64,000 nt of DNA, taken from Geomonas azotofigens (GTDB taxonomy: Bacteria > Desulfobacterota > Desulfuromonadia > Geobacterales > Geobacteraceae). The notes beneath the pieces are model-generated. The model searched no databases. It worked only from the letters and a program-made list of their open reading frames with translations, and had not been told where the DNA came from. Below, piece after piece: positions 43,719 through 52,992 of the stretch. Position numbers and translations under genes: made by a program. The number at the start of each line of letters is the position of its first letter. The stretch's first letter is position 1. The stretch covers positions 124,001-188,000 of the forward strand of contig NZ_JAHLME010000003.1 of assembly GCF_018919395.1 (NCBI RefSeq). Reading direction: 5' to 3'.

Positions 43719-44674
43719 CCACGAGACCGGGACCCATCAAGGTAGGCCTCATCGGCCTGGGCAACATGGGGAGGAACCACCTGCGCGTCCTCTCCATGCT
43801 CAAAGACGTCGACCTGCGCTTCATCTGCGACTCGGACGAGGCCCGCGCCGCCGAACTCTCCCGGCAGTACGGAGTGCGGGCGACCGCGAACCTCGAAGCC
43901 GATCTCCCGGGTGTCGACGCGCTGGTGATCGTCACCCCGACCTCCACCCACTACGACTACATCAAGCTCGCCAGCCGTTATGTCAAGGAGATCTTCGTCG
44001 AGAAGCCGCTCACCGACACGCTGGAGAGCAGCGCCGAGATCCTTGCGCTGGCAAGGGAGCACGGGGTGCGGATTCAGGTCGGTTTCATCGAGCGTTTCAA
44101 CCCGGCCGTGATGGCGGTCAAGAAGGTGCTTTCCAACAGTTCGCAGGTGATCAACATCGATTTCACCAGAACCAACAAGGTGAGCAGCCGCATCACCGAT
44201 GTGGACGTGGTGACCGACCTCATGATCCACGACATCGACCTCGCGCTCTACCTGAACGGCGCGGCGCGGCAGGTAAGCGCCTACGGGGTGCTCGAGGGGG
44301 GGATGATCGCCTTCGCCCGGGCGACGCTCACCCACGCAAACGGCGCCTACTCCAACATCACGGCAAGCCGCATCACCGAGAAGCGGCTCAGGCACATAAG
44401 CGTTACCTGCTCCGACATGTACGTCGACTGCAACCTGCTGCGCAAGGAAGTGATGATCAACAAGCAGTCCATCGAGCAGTACTACGAAAAGGTTTCCATC
44501 TCTTCGAAGGAGGAGACCATCGATGTCAGGCCGGAGGAGGCGCTGTTGAGCGAGCTGATGGCGTTCGTGCAGAGTGTCGGCAATCCCGGCGCTGAGGGGA
44601 TCCCCTCAGCCCTCGACGGGTACCAGGCCATGGAGATAGCGAGACAGGTACAACAGCAGGTCAGGGGAGCATGA
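43715..44674 (+). CDS. Gfo/Idh/MocA dehydrogenase, second copy
   Basis: 319 residues. IKVGLIGLGNMGRNHLRVLSML is the NAD site. VTPTSTHYDYIKLASRYVKEIFVEKPLTD carries the EKP Lys, and VDVVTDLMIHDIDLALYLNG supplies the usual D-x-x-x-H catalytic pair. It is shorter and more diverged than the 39476 product. It may oxidise a different sugar nucleotide or reduce a keto intermediate. It overlaps the acetyltransferase stop and the SDR start by 4 bp each. Confidence 0.82.
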   Translation: MTTRPGPIKVGLIGLGNMGRNHLRVLSMLKDVDLRFICDSDEARAAELSRQYGVRATANLEADLPGVDALVIVTPTSTHYDYIKLASRYVKEIFVEKPLTDTLESSAEILALAREHGVRIQVGFIERFNPAVMAVKKVLSNSSQVINIDFTRTNKVSSRITDVDVVTDLMIHDIDLALYLNGAARQVSAYGVLEGGMIAFARATLTHANGAYSNITASRITEKRLRHISVTCSDMYVDCNLLRKEVMINKQSIEQYYEKVSISSKEETIDVRPEEALLSELMAFVQSVGNPGAEGIPSALDGYQAMEIARQVQQQVRGA

Positions 44675-45633
44675 TGAGACCGCCCATCAAAGGAAGTTCC
44701 ATACTGGTCACCGGCGGGGCCGGCTTCATCGGAAGCCACCTCGTTGACCGGCTGCAGGACCTGGGCGCCAGGGAGGTTGTGGTCATCGACAACATGTTCC
44801 TGGGGAGCGAGGCCAATCTTGCCGGCGCCCTGGAGCAGGGGGCGGTCCTGTACAAGGACGATGCCGAGATCGCCTCGTCGCTGGAATACATCTTTTCCCG
44901 CCACGACATAGACATCGTCTTCAACGCCGCCACCAAGGCGCTCAACTATTCGTTCGTGAACCCGTCCAACGCCTTCAACACCAACGTCAACGTCGTCATG
45001 AACCTGCTCGAGTTGCAGCGCAAGGGGAGCTTCCAGACGCTGTGCCACTTCAGCACCTCCGAAGTTTACGGCACCGCCGTCTACGAGCCGATGGATGAAA
45101 AGCACCCGATAAACCCGACCACTACCTACGCGGCGGGCAAGGCCGCCGCGGACATCGCGCTGCAGAGCTGGGTACGGATGTGCGACCTCGACGCCTTCAT
45201 CGTGCGCCCCTTCAACAACTACGGGCCGCGTCAGAACTACAAGGGGTACCTCGCCGGTGTCATTCCGATCACCGCGTGGAAGATCCTCAACGGTCTTCCC
45301 CCCGAGATCCACGGCGGGGGGAACCAGACCAGGGACTTCATCTTCGTCCTCGATACGGTGGACGCCATCGTCAAGCTCTATGACAGGTTGGCCCCGGGGG
45401 AGAGCGTGAACATCTCCACCGACGGCCAGATCTCCATCCGGGACGTGATCCACAAGATCACCCGGAACATGGGGTACCAGGGGGAAATCCTTGAGAAGCC
45501 GGCGCGCAAGGCGGACGTGGAGTGTCACAACGCCAGCAACGCGAAGGTCCGGGGCATGATCGACTACCGACTGACCCCCTTCGACCAGGGACTCAGCGAA
45601 ACCCTCGCGTGGTACCGCGACAACATCAGGTGA
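44671..45633 (+). CDS. NAD-dependent SDR sugar-nucleotide epimerase/dehydratase
   Basis: 320 residues. The Rossmann start is ILVTGGAGFIGSHLVDRLQDLG. FSTSEVYGTAVYEPMDEKHP leads to the catalytic pair in TTTYAAGKAAADIAL (Tyr-3-Lys) and PFNNYGPRQNYKG. This is an extended SDR of the GalE/RmlB type; the exact reaction is not set. HINP-like and NQTRDFIFV segments are general to the family. In this locus it probably feeds the adjacent aminotransferase and formyltransferase. Confidence 0.85.
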   Translation: MMRPPIKGSSILVTGGAGFIGSHLVDRLQDLGAREVVVIDNMFLGSEANLAGALEQGAVLYKDDAEIASSLEYIFSRHDIDIVFNAATKALNYSFVNPSNAFNTNVNVVMNLLELQRKGSFQTLCHFSTSEVYGTAVYEPMDEKHPINPTTTYAAGKAAADIALQSWVRMCDLDAFIVRPFNNYGPRQNYKGYLAGVIPITAWKILNGLPPEIHGGGNQTRDFIFVLDTVDAIVKLYDRLAPGESVNISTDGQISIRDVIHKITRNMGYQGEILEKPARKADVECHNASNAKVRGMIDYRLTPFDQGLSETLAWYRDNIR

Positions 45634-45636
45634 GCC

Positions 45637-46716
45637 ATGATCAAGCTGATAAAGCCGTACATATCCTTCGAGGAGGTCGAGACCGAATTCCGCGAGGTGT
45701 TCGAGTCGGGGTGGTTCACCCGGGGCAGGTTCGTCACGTCCTTCGCCGAGGAGATTGCCCGCTACACCGGGGCGCGCCATGCCTTCCTCGCCACCTCCGC
45801 CACCACTGCGCTGTGGCTGTGCCTTAAGCTCCTCGAGATCGGTCCGGGAGACGAGGTCGTAGTCTCCGATTTCTCCTTCCCCGCAACGGCGAACGTGGTC
45901 GAAGACCTCGGGGCCACCCCCGTCTTCGCGGACGTGAGTCCGGACACCTTCAACATGCTCCCCGCGCAGCTCGCGTCCAAGGTCTCCCCCCGCACCAAGG
46001 CCGTCATCTTCGTCGACGCCCTGGGGAACCCTGCCGGGCTCCACGAGATAAGGTCCATCTGCCGCGAGCGGGGCATTCCCTTGGTGGAAGACGCCGCCTG
46101 CGCCATCGGCAGCAGCGAGCGCGGGGTCAGGTGCGGCGCCATCGCGGACCTTACCTGCTTCAGCTTCCACCCCAGAAAGCTCCTCACCACGGGAGAGGGG
46201 GGCGCCATCACCACCGGGGACGCCGCATGGGCCGAGAGGCTGGCCGTGAAGCTGAGCCACGGCTCCGTGATCAAGGACGGCAAGTTCGACTTCGTCGATT
46301 ACGGCTACAACTTCAGGCTCTCCGAACTGCAGGCCGTCATGGGCATCAAGCAGCTTGCCAAGCTCGACGCCATCGTCGCCTCCCGCAACGCCATCCGAGC
46401 GGCCTATATCGAGGAGCTCGCGGGCACAGGTTTCATCGAACAAAAGGGGGCGCCGGACGTGGTGCACAACGTCCAGTCGCTGGTCTTCAGGGTACCCCGG
46501 GGGGTGGACCGCGACGCGCTCATCGTCCACCTGAAGGGGGAGGGGGTGGAAGCCACGCTTGGTACCTACTGCCTGAGCGGCACCACCTACTACCAGAAGA
46601 AATACGGCGCTCCCCAGCCCAACGCCTGGCAGCTGCAGCAGGAGACCTTGACGCTCCCCTGCTTCGAGGGGGTCGACGTCGGCGCCGTCTGCCGCGCACT
46701 GAGGTCCTTTCTATGA
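45637..46716 (+). CDS. DegT aminotransferase, third copy
   Basis: 359 residues. SGWFTRGRFVTSFAEEIARYTGARHAFLATSATTALWLCLK, GDEVVVSDFSFPATANVVEDLGATPVFADV and LVEDAACAIGSS are followed by the PLP Lys in SFHPRKLLTTGEGGAITTGD. The FHPRKLLTTGEGG form is seen in enzymes making 4-amino or branched amino sugars. It ends by overlapping the formyltransferase start (ATGA), so its amine product is the likely formyl acceptor. Confidence 0.88.
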   Translation: MIKLIKPYISFEEVETEFREVFESGWFTRGRFVTSFAEEIARYTGARHAFLATSATTALWLCLKLLEIGPGDEVVVSDFSFPATANVVEDLGATPVFADVSPDTFNMLPAQLASKVSPRTKAVIFVDALGNPAGLHEIRSICRERGIPLVEDAACAIGSSERGVRCGAIADLTCFSFHPRKLLTTGEGGAITTGDAAWAERLAVKLSHGSVIKDGKFDFVDYGYNFRLSELQAVMGIKQLAKLDAIVASRNAIRAAYIEELAGTGFIEQKGAPDVVHNVQSLVFRVPRGVDRDALIVHLKGEGVEATLGTYCLSGTTYYQKKYGAPQPNAWQLQQETLTLPCFEGVDVGAVCRALRSFL

Positions 46717-47684
46717 GGATCATCTTCCTGGGTGCCACGAAGTTCAGCGAACAGATGCTGCAACACCTCCTTGAGGGTGGCTTCGAGGTCTCTGCGGTAT
46801 TCATGATCCCGCAGAGTTTCGACCTCAAGAAAAAGGGAGAGAGTACCGCCTCCAGCTACCAGAACTCCAACTATGCCGACATTGAAAGCGTCGCCGCCGA
46901 GCACGACATCCCCTGCTACGCGGTCGACTCCCGCGACGGGCGCAGGCTCGACGCCTACCGGGAGACCATCCGCGCGCTCCAGGCCGACGTCATCATGGTG
47001 CTCGGGTGGTACTACATGGTCCCCCGCTCGATCAGGGACCTGGCGCGGCTGGGTGCCTACGGGATCCATGCCTCCCTGTTGCCCCGCTACGCGGGGGGCT
47101 CTCCGCTGGTCTGGGCGCTCATCAACGGCGAGCAGACCACCGGGATAACCATGTTCAAGTTCGAGGATGGAGTCGACGACGGCGACATCCTGGCGCAAAA
47201 GGAAATCCCGATCGACCCGGACGACGACATCGCCACCCTGTACGGCAAGGTCACCGAGGCCTCCAAGGCGATGCTTGCTGAGCAACTCGTCCTGATGGCC
47301 GAAGGGCGCCACGTCCTGACGCCGCAGGACGCCTCCAAGATCGTGCCTTTCCCGATTCGGACGCCGGACGACGGCCTCATGGACTGGAACAAGGCGGCGC
47401 TCGAGCTGTACAACTTCGTGAGGGCCCAAACCAAGCCCTACCCGTGCGCCTTCTCGTTCCTGGGGGGGACGAGGGTGAAATTCGTATCGATACAGCGTCC
47501 GGGGGAGCTGCCAACCTCCGCCGCCCGCACGGGCGAGGTGGTCCGGCTCGGCTCGCGCTGCTACGTGAAGGCCTCCGACGGTCTGGTCCTTCCGCTGGTG
47601 GTGGAGGTGGACGGCCGGGAGCTTTCCTTTGACGAGTACTGCAGCGCCAGCAACGCGTGCGGTTCCATTTTTAAAAACCAATAG
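46713..47684 (+). CDS. Sugar N-formyltransferase (Fmt-like fold)
   Basis: 323 residues. The formyltransferase domain begins RIIFLGATKFSEQML and carries YGIHASLLPRYAGGSPLVWALINGEQTTGITMFKFEDGVDDGDILAQKEI. His and Asp of the catalytic set are present. The Asn usually two residues before the His in Fmt and ArnA is Gly here. A smaller C-terminal barrel domain follows. It should transfer formyl from N10-formyl-THF to an amino-sugar nucleotide. The same frame is open further upstream inside the aminotransferase gene, but the methionine at 46713 fits the domain start. Confidence 0.88.
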   Translation: MRIIFLGATKFSEQMLQHLLEGGFEVSAVFMIPQSFDLKKKGESTASSYQNSNYADIESVAAEHDIPCYAVDSRDGRRLDAYRETIRALQADVIMVLGWYYMVPRSIRDLARLGAYGIHASLLPRYAGGSPLVWALINGEQTTGITMFKFEDGVDDGDILAQKEIPIDPDDDIATLYGKVTEASKAMLAEQLVLMAEGRHVLTPQDASKIVPFPIRTPDDGLMDWNKAALELYNFVRAQTKPYPCAFSFLGGTRVKFVSIQRPGELPTSAARTGEVVRLGSRCYVKASDGLVLPLVVEVDGRELSFDEYCSASNACGSIFKNQ

Positions 47685-47693
47685 AGGTACGAC

Positions 47694-48848
47694 GTGGCAT
47701 CAACCAATGAGACTGTGAGCTGCACAAGGTGCATCTACGATTCGAAGGTCCCGTACATAACGTTTGACGAAAGCGGGATGTGCAACTACTGCAAGATGAT
47801 GGACGATCTCCAGGCTCAGTACGCCACCGGCACGCCCGAGGGCGAACGGCAGCTGATGCAGATCATCGAGCAGATCAAGAAGGACGGGCACGGCAAGAAG
47901 TACGACTGCGTCGTCGGGGTAAGCGGCGGGACAGACTCCTCGTACATGCTCTACAAGGCGGTCCAGTGGGGGCTCAGGCCCCTCGCGGTGCACTACGACA
48001 ATACCTGGAACAGCGCCATCGCCACCGAGAACATCAAAAAGATGCTGAAGAAGCTCAACGTCGAGCTCTACACCTATGTGGTGGACAACAAGGAGATCGA
48101 CGACATCTTCAGGGCCTTCTTTCTTTCTGGCGTTCCGGAACTCGATGCCTCCACCGATCTCGCCATCGCCGAGGTGCTCTACCGGGCAGCATCGAAGTTC
48201 GGCGTCAAGTACATCCTCGAAGGGCACTCCTTCAAGACCGAGGGTATCGCCCCCTTGGGGAGCTTCTACTTCGACGGCAAGTACATCGACTCCATCCACA
48301 AGCGCTTCGGCAAGGTGAAGCGCAGGACCTACCCGCTCATGGACTTCACCGCATTCATGAAGTGGACTCTCCTGAAGCGCATCAAGAAGATCCGTCCCTT
48401 CTGGTACATCGACTACACCAAGGAGAGCGCACGGGAGTTCCTGGAGCGCGAGTTCGACTGGCAGTACTACGGTGGGCACCACCTGGAGAACCGCCTGATC
48501 GCCTTCAACCACAGCTATTACCTCCCCAACAAGTTCCAGATCGACCTGAGGAACCTGAGCCTCGCCGCGTCGGCGCGGTCCGGTCTCATGGCGCGCGAGG
48601 AGGCGCTTAGGCTGTACGCTGAGCCGCCGCATCTCGAGGACGACCTCCTCGAGTACTTCAAGAAGAGGCTTGGCCTGTCGGACCAGGAGTTCGAGGCGCA
48701 GATGAGCGGGGCGCGCCGCAACTTCCGCGACTATCCCACGTACAAGTCGCTTTTCGAAAAGCTGCGCCCGCTGTTTTTCGTGATGGCGAAAATGAACCTG
48801 GTCCCGATGAGCTTCTATATTAAATACACCTCCAAGAATGGTGTCTGA
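47694..48848 (+). CDS. WbpG-type N-acetyl sugar amidotransferase
   Basis: 384 residues. The N-terminal CxxC pairs (SCTRCIY, GMCNYCK) precede the PP-loop ATP site VGVSGGTDSSYMLYKAV. YILEGHSFKTEGIAPLG and ENRLIAFNHSYYLPNKFQIDLRNL follow. This is the WbpG family, which with HisH2 and HisF2 converts an acetamido group to an acetamidino group on B-band O-antigen sugars. The start is a GTG preceded by AGAGGTACGAC. It overlaps hisH by one base. Confidence 0.93.
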   Translation: MASTNETVSCTRCIYDSKVPYITFDESGMCNYCKMMDDLQAQYATGTPEGERQLMQIIEQIKKDGHGKKYDCVVGVSGGTDSSYMLYKAVQWGLRPLAVHYDNTWNSAIATENIKKMLKKLNVELYTYVVDNKEIDDIFRAFFLSGVPELDASTDLAIAEVLYRAASKFGVKYILEGHSFKTEGIAPLGSFYFDGKYIDSIHKRFGKVKRRTYPLMDFTAFMKWTLLKRIKKIRPFWYIDYTKESAREFLEREFDWQYYGGHHLENRLIAFNHSYYLPNKFQIDLRNLSLAASARSGLMAREEALRLYAEPPHLEDDLLEYFKKRLGLSDQEFEAQMSGARRNFRDYPTYKSLFEKLRPLFFVMAKMNLVPMSFYIKYTSKNGV

Positions 48849-49468
48849 TGATAACGATCGTCGACTACGGAATGGGGAACATCGGCTCCATAGCCAACAT
48901 GTTCAAGAAGATCGGGGTGCCCAGCCGCATCACGGGGGACCCTGACCAGATTGCCTCCGCGCAGAAGATACTGCTTCCGGGGGTCGGTTCTTTCGATGCG
49001 GCCATGTCGCGCATAGCCGAGCAGGGGATTCGCGAGGTGCTCGACCGCAAGGCGCTGGTCGAGAAGGTGCCGGTGCTGGGAATCTGCCTGGGGATGCAGC
49101 TGCTCACCGATTCCAGCGAGGAGGGCCAACTCCCCGGGCTGGGGTGGATACCGGCGCAAACCCTTGCCTTCACCGGACGGGTGGACAGCGCTGCCTGCCG
49201 GGTGCCGCACATGGGGTGGAACGTCGTGACGGTCGCGGCGCAAAACCCCGTCACCCAGGGGTTCGAAAGCGTCGAGGAGATGCGCTTTTACTTCGTGCAC
49301 TCGTACTTCGTCCGTTGCCGGCACCCGGAAAACGTGCTCTTGAAGACGACCCACGGCGTGAGCTTCGACTCCGCCATCTTCAGGGACAACATCTACGGGG
49401 CCCAGTTCCACCCCGAGAAGAGCCACAAATACGGCATGATGTTCCTAGAAAATTTCGCAAGGCTCTAA
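48848..49468 (+). CDS. hisH: HisH-like glutaminase of the amidino-sugar module
   Basis: 206 residues. Class I glutaminase with the nucleophile Cys in GICLGMQLL and the His/Glu pair in GAQFHPEKSHKYG; all three catalytic residues are present. HisH normally delivers ammonia to HisF in histidine synthesis. Here it is in an operon between wbpG-like and a HisF-like gene with an altered active site, so it most likely feeds ammonia to WbpG. It should be a second copy if a complete histidine operon exists elsewhere in the genome. Confidence 0.92.
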   Translation: MITIVDYGMGNIGSIANMFKKIGVPSRITGDPDQIASAQKILLPGVGSFDAAMSRIAEQGIREVLDRKALVEKVPVLGICLGMQLLTDSSEEGQLPGLGWIPAQTLAFTGRVDSAACRVPHMGWNVVTVAAQNPVTQGFESVEEMRFYFVHSYFVRCRHPENVLLKTTHGVSFDSAIFRDNIYGAQFHPEKSHKYGMMFLENFARL

Positions 49469-49470
49469 TT

Positions 49471-50232
49471 ATGCTCCGAACCCGTGTGATACCCTGTCTT
49501 CTGCTCAAGGACGAGAGTCTGGTGAAGACGGTGAAATTCAAAAACTACAGCTACATCGGCGATCCCATCAACACGGTCCGGATCTTCAACGAGCTCGAGG
49601 TGGACGAGCTGGTGTTCCTGGACATCGTGGCCAGCCGGGAAAACCGTCCCCCCAATTTCAGGATCCTCGAGCAGATCGCCAACGAGTGCTTCATGCCCCT
49701 TGCCTACGGCGGCGGGCTGTGCAACATCGATGACGTCGGGCGTATCTTCGCCATCGGGTTCGAGAAGGTCATCGTGAACTCGCAAGCGGTTGCCGATCCC
49801 GCGTTCATCTCGCGCCTGGCCGACCGCTTCGGCTCGCAGAGCATCGTGGGCTCCGTCGATGCGCGCAAGAACCTGTGGGGGCGCTACGAGGTCTTCACCC
49901 ACGGCGGCACCAGAAAGAGCGGCAAGACGGCCGTCGAGTGGGCGGTCGAACTTGAGAGAATGGGGGCGGGGGAGCTCCTGATCACCTCCATGGATCGCGA
50001 GGGGACCTGGGCCGGGTACGACGTGAACCTCACCGAGGGGGTCGCCGCCGCGGTCAAAATCCCGGTCATCGCCAACGGCGGTGCCGGTTCGGTGGCACAC
50101 CTGGGCGAGGTCGTCAAGCGCGGCAACGCCTCCGCCGTCGCCGTCGGGAGCATGGTCGTGTTCCAGGGCAAGGACCTCGGCGTGCTGGTCAACTTTCCGG
50201 ACAAGCGTGACCTGAAAGAGGCCCTCCTCTAG
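49471..50232 (+). CDS. hisF: HisF-like ammonia-channel subunit with altered active site
   Basis: 253 residues of the HisF TIM barrel (VDELVFLDIVASRENRPPNF, SQSIVGSVDARKNLWGRYEVF, GAGELLITSMDREGTWAGYD). HisF Asp11, one of the two cyclase catalytic acids, lies in an IPCLDVK-type segment. Here the segment reads IPCLLLK, so Asp11 is Leu. The second acid (SVDARK) is kept. This points to loss of imidazole glycerol phosphate cyclase activity and retention of the ammonia tunnel. The pattern fits HisF2 of the WbpG amidotransferase trio. Confidence 0.92.
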   Translation: MLRTRVIPCLLLKDESLVKTVKFKNYSYIGDPINTVRIFNELEVDELVFLDIVASRENRPPNFRILEQIANECFMPLAYGGGLCNIDDVGRIFAIGFEKVIVNSQAVADPAFISRLADRFGSQSIVGSVDARKNLWGRYEVFTHGGTRKSGKTAVEWAVELERMGAGELLITSMDREGTWAGYDVNLTEGVAAAVKIPVIANGGAGSVAHLGEVVKRGNASAVAVGSMVVFQGKDLGVLVNFPDKRDLKEALL

Positions 50233-50233
50233 C

Positions 50234-51520
50234 ATGGCGCACAAGAAGCCCCGCATCCTGATAGGGTTGTGCGAGATAGCCGGCTACAACGGCTCACTGC
50301 AGTCCGGCTTCGAGGCGCTCGGGGTCCGCGCCGACTTCTACGACCTTTCCTGCCACGCCTTCGCCTACCAGGGGACGCGGGTGGAGAACCCTTTGGTCTC
50401 GCTGATCCGCCGCCTCGACGGCATGGCCAACTCCAACCGCGGCGCAGCCGCGAGATTCCCCTGGCTCGTCCTGTATTACTTCTGCACCGCGCTGTTGTGC
50501 CTTTGGACCCTGCCGCGCTACGACAGCTACATCTTCACCTTCGGCAGGTCCTTCCTGCGCTGCTACGACCTTCCGCTTCTGAAGTTCCTCGGCAAGCAGG
50601 TGATCTTCATCTACCTGGGGAGCGATTCCCGTCCTCCGTACCTGAACCGGAAGAGCCACGAACTCGATGTCACCGCTATCTGGCGGCAGACGCGGGCCGT
50701 GAAGCTGTGCGTGCGGCGCGTCGAACGGTGGGCCGATTACATCGTGAACCATCCCCCCACGAGCCACTTCCACGAGAGAAAGGTGGTGCAGTTCATGAAA
50801 ATGGGGATACCCACCTGGTTCGCTCCGCCCCCCCCGTCGAGCGCACCCGGCGCTAGCGAGGGGGTCCGGATCCTGCACGCCCCGTCGCATTCCGAAGGGA
50901 AGGGGACCGACCGGATACGAGAGGCGATAGCGAACCTCAGGAAAAAGGGGCACCGCATCGACTACGTGGAGATCACCAATCGTCCCAACGCGGAGGTGCT
51001 GCACGAGCTCGAGCGATGCGACTTCGTGGTGGACGAGCTCTACTCCGACACCCTGATGGCCCGCTTCGCCTCGGAGGCCGCTTTCTTCGGTAAGCCCGCC
51101 GTGGTCGGAGGATACGCGCAGGAAAAGGACCTGGGCACCCTGACCGCTTTGGAGATCCCGCCGGTGCACCACTGCTCCCCGGCGCAGATCGAGGCGGCGA
51201 TCGAGAAGCTCGTGGTCGACGAGGCCTACCGCACCGACCTCGGACGCCGGGCCAAAGAATTCCTGGGGCGGCAGTGGTCTTCCCGCGTGGTGGCGGAGCG
51301 CTTCTTGAGACTCATCAACAACGAGGCCCCCACGGAGTGGTTCTTTGATCCCGCCGAGCTCCGCTACCTGTACGGCTGGGGCATGCCCGACGAGCTTGCG
51401 CGGCAAAGCCTGCGCAGGTACCTGAGCCAGGGGGGCGAGGCGGCCCTGTGCCTCGACGACAAGCCCGAACTGGTGCGCCGGTTCCGCGAGTTCGTCGACG
51501 GCGGTGACCGCCGATGCTGA
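50234..51520 (+). CDS. Glycosyltransferase-like protein of the polysaccharide locus
   Basis: 428 residues. The N-terminal half (RILIGLCEIAGYNGSLQSGFEALGVRADFYDL) and the C-terminal GT-B-like half (VRILHAPSHSEGKGTDRIREAIANLRKKGHRIDYVEI, FVVDELYSDTLMARFASEAAFFGKPAVVGG) suggest a GT4-type fold. A hydrophobic helix (FPWLVLYYFCTALLCLWTLP) lies near residue 80, so it may associate with the membrane. The E-x7-E motif is not clear. It starts 2 bp after hisF and overlaps the flippase start. Confidence 0.7.
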   Translation: MAHKKPRILIGLCEIAGYNGSLQSGFEALGVRADFYDLSCHAFAYQGTRVENPLVSLIRRLDGMANSNRGAAARFPWLVLYYFCTALLCLWTLPRYDSYIFTFGRSFLRCYDLPLLKFLGKQVIFIYLGSDSRPPYLNRKSHELDVTAIWRQTRAVKLCVRRVERWADYIVNHPPTSHFHERKVVQFMKMGIPTWFAPPPPSSAPGASEGVRILHAPSHSEGKGTDRIREAIANLRKKGHRIDYVEITNRPNAEVLHELERCDFVVDELYSDTLMARFASEAAFFGKPAVVGGYAQEKDLGTLTALEIPPVHHCSPAQIEAAIEKLVVDEAYRTDLGRRAKEFLGRQWSSRVVAERFLRLINNEAPTEWFFDPAELRYLYGWGMPDELARQSLRRYLSQGGEAALCLDDKPELVRRFREFVDGGDRRC

Positions 51521-52977
51521 GGCGGTTCTTCAAGGACAGCGTCCTTTACGGCTTCGCCGGACTCCTATCGCGTGGCATCTCGGTGATCCTGGTTCCCGTT
51601 TACACGAGGATCCTCGCGCCGGGGGACTTCGGGGTCGTCGACCTCGTTGCGGTTTTCGCCTCGCTGGTGAACGTGCTGGTGCCGCTGGGGATCTCAAGCG
51701 GCATCGCCCGCTACTACCCCGAGGCCAGAAGCGGTGCCGACAAAAGCGCCTACGCCTCGAGTGCCCTGTGGTTTACCGTAGCGGCGTACACGGTCTTCTC
51801 CCTCGCCGCCCTCTCGATATCGGGGCCGCTGGCCCGGCTGCTGCTGGGCGATCCCGCCTGGCAGCCGGTTTTCCGGCTCGGGATCGCCTCCATCTGTGCC
51901 ACCGGGCTGTTCTACTTTTTCCAGAATCTGCTGCGCTGGCAGTTAAAGCCGCGGCTGTACATCCTCTCCAGCCTCGCGTCGACCGTGGTCACCGCCGTCG
52001 TGGCGGTCTTTTGCGTCGTGGTCTTGAGAAACGGCGTCGCCGGCATCATCACGGGGCAAATTGCGGGGGGGGTCGCCGGCTCCGTCATCGCCTGGCATGC
52101 CAATCGCGAGGTGTACGCGTTCACCTTCAAGCGTTCGTCGCTCACGATGATGCTGGTCTTCTCGCTCCCCATCGTGCCGGCCCTCGCCTCCGAGTTCGTC
52201 ACCAACTACGTCGACCGGATCGCCGTCCGAACCCTTCTGGGCGTGTCCGAGCTGGGCATCTACGGCATCGGCTTTCGTTTCGCCTCCGTGGTCAGCCTGC
52301 TCATGATCGGGTTCAACAGCTCGCTCACCCCCCTCATCTACAACAGCTACCGGGAGGAGGGGACCCCCGGCGACATCGCGCGGATCTTCAGGGTCTTCCT
52401 GGCGCTGGCCCTGCCATTTCAGCTTTGCATCGCGCTCTTCTCCAAGGAGATCGTGCTCGTGTTCACCACGCCCAAGTTTTACGGCGCCTGGCGCATCATC
52501 CCGATCCTGTCGCTTGCGCTCATGATGCTCACCTTGTACAACTTCGCCCCCGGCATGGATATCGCCAAGAGGACCAGGATGATCTCGCTGATCCACCTGG
52601 CCACGGCCCTGATCAACACGGCCTTGAACTTCACACTGATACCGCTTCTGGGGATCGCTGGCTCGGCCCTCGCCACCATGGTCAGCGCCGCCTTCTCCTT
52701 CGCGGTCTACATGGCGATGAGCCAGAGGCTCTACTACGTGCCGCACAACTGGGGGCGCATCCTGGCGGCGGTGGCAATGGCTGCGCTGTTCGCGCTCTGC
52801 GGGACGCTGTTGTTCCCGGAGTTCCGGCTCTCTGCCGGCACCGTCATCGCAAAGCTCGGCCTGGCCTGTCTGTTTTGGGTGGGGTCGCTGCCAGTCATCT
52901 TCGGCGTGGCGGAGACAAAGGCGCTCTGGAACCGGGTCGGGCGGAGGTTGCCGCTCCGCCTCGGACAGGCGTCCTGA
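51514..52977 (+). CDS. Wzx-type oligosaccharide flippase
   Basis: 487 residues with about 12-14 hydrophobic helices, starting LRRFFKDSVLYGFAGLLSRGISVILVPVYTRILAPGDFGVVDLVAVF, the usual polysaccharide-biosynthesis/MATE-like N-terminus. It should flip lipid-linked repeat units across the inner membrane in a Wzx/Wzy pathway with the polymerase-like gene at 54380 and the Wzz at 38203. Confidence 0.92.
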   Translation: MLRRFFKDSVLYGFAGLLSRGISVILVPVYTRILAPGDFGVVDLVAVFASLVNVLVPLGISSGIARYYPEARSGADKSAYASSALWFTVAAYTVFSLAALSISGPLARLLLGDPAWQPVFRLGIASICATGLFYFFQNLLRWQLKPRLYILSSLASTVVTAVVAVFCVVVLRNGVAGIITGQIAGGVAGSVIAWHANREVYAFTFKRSSLTMMLVFSLPIVPALASEFVTNYVDRIAVRTLLGVSELGIYGIGFRFASVVSLLMIGFNSSLTPLIYNSYREEGTPGDIARIFRVFLALALPFQLCIALFSKEIVLVFTTPKFYGAWRIIPILSLALMMLTLYNFAPGMDIAKRTRMISLIHLATALINTALNFTLIPLLGIAGSALATMVSAAFSFAVYMAMSQRLYYVPHNWGRILAAVAMAALFALCGTLLFPEFRLSAGTVIAKLGLACLFWVGSLPVIFGVAETKALWNRVGRRLPLRLGQAS

Positions 52978-52992
52978 CAAGGAAGGCACATC

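Noticed and set aside
48848..50232. A fragment of the histidine biosynthesis operon
   Set aside because: Only hisH and hisF are present, HisF lacks Asp11, and both are coupled to a WbpG gene inside a polysaccharide locus.
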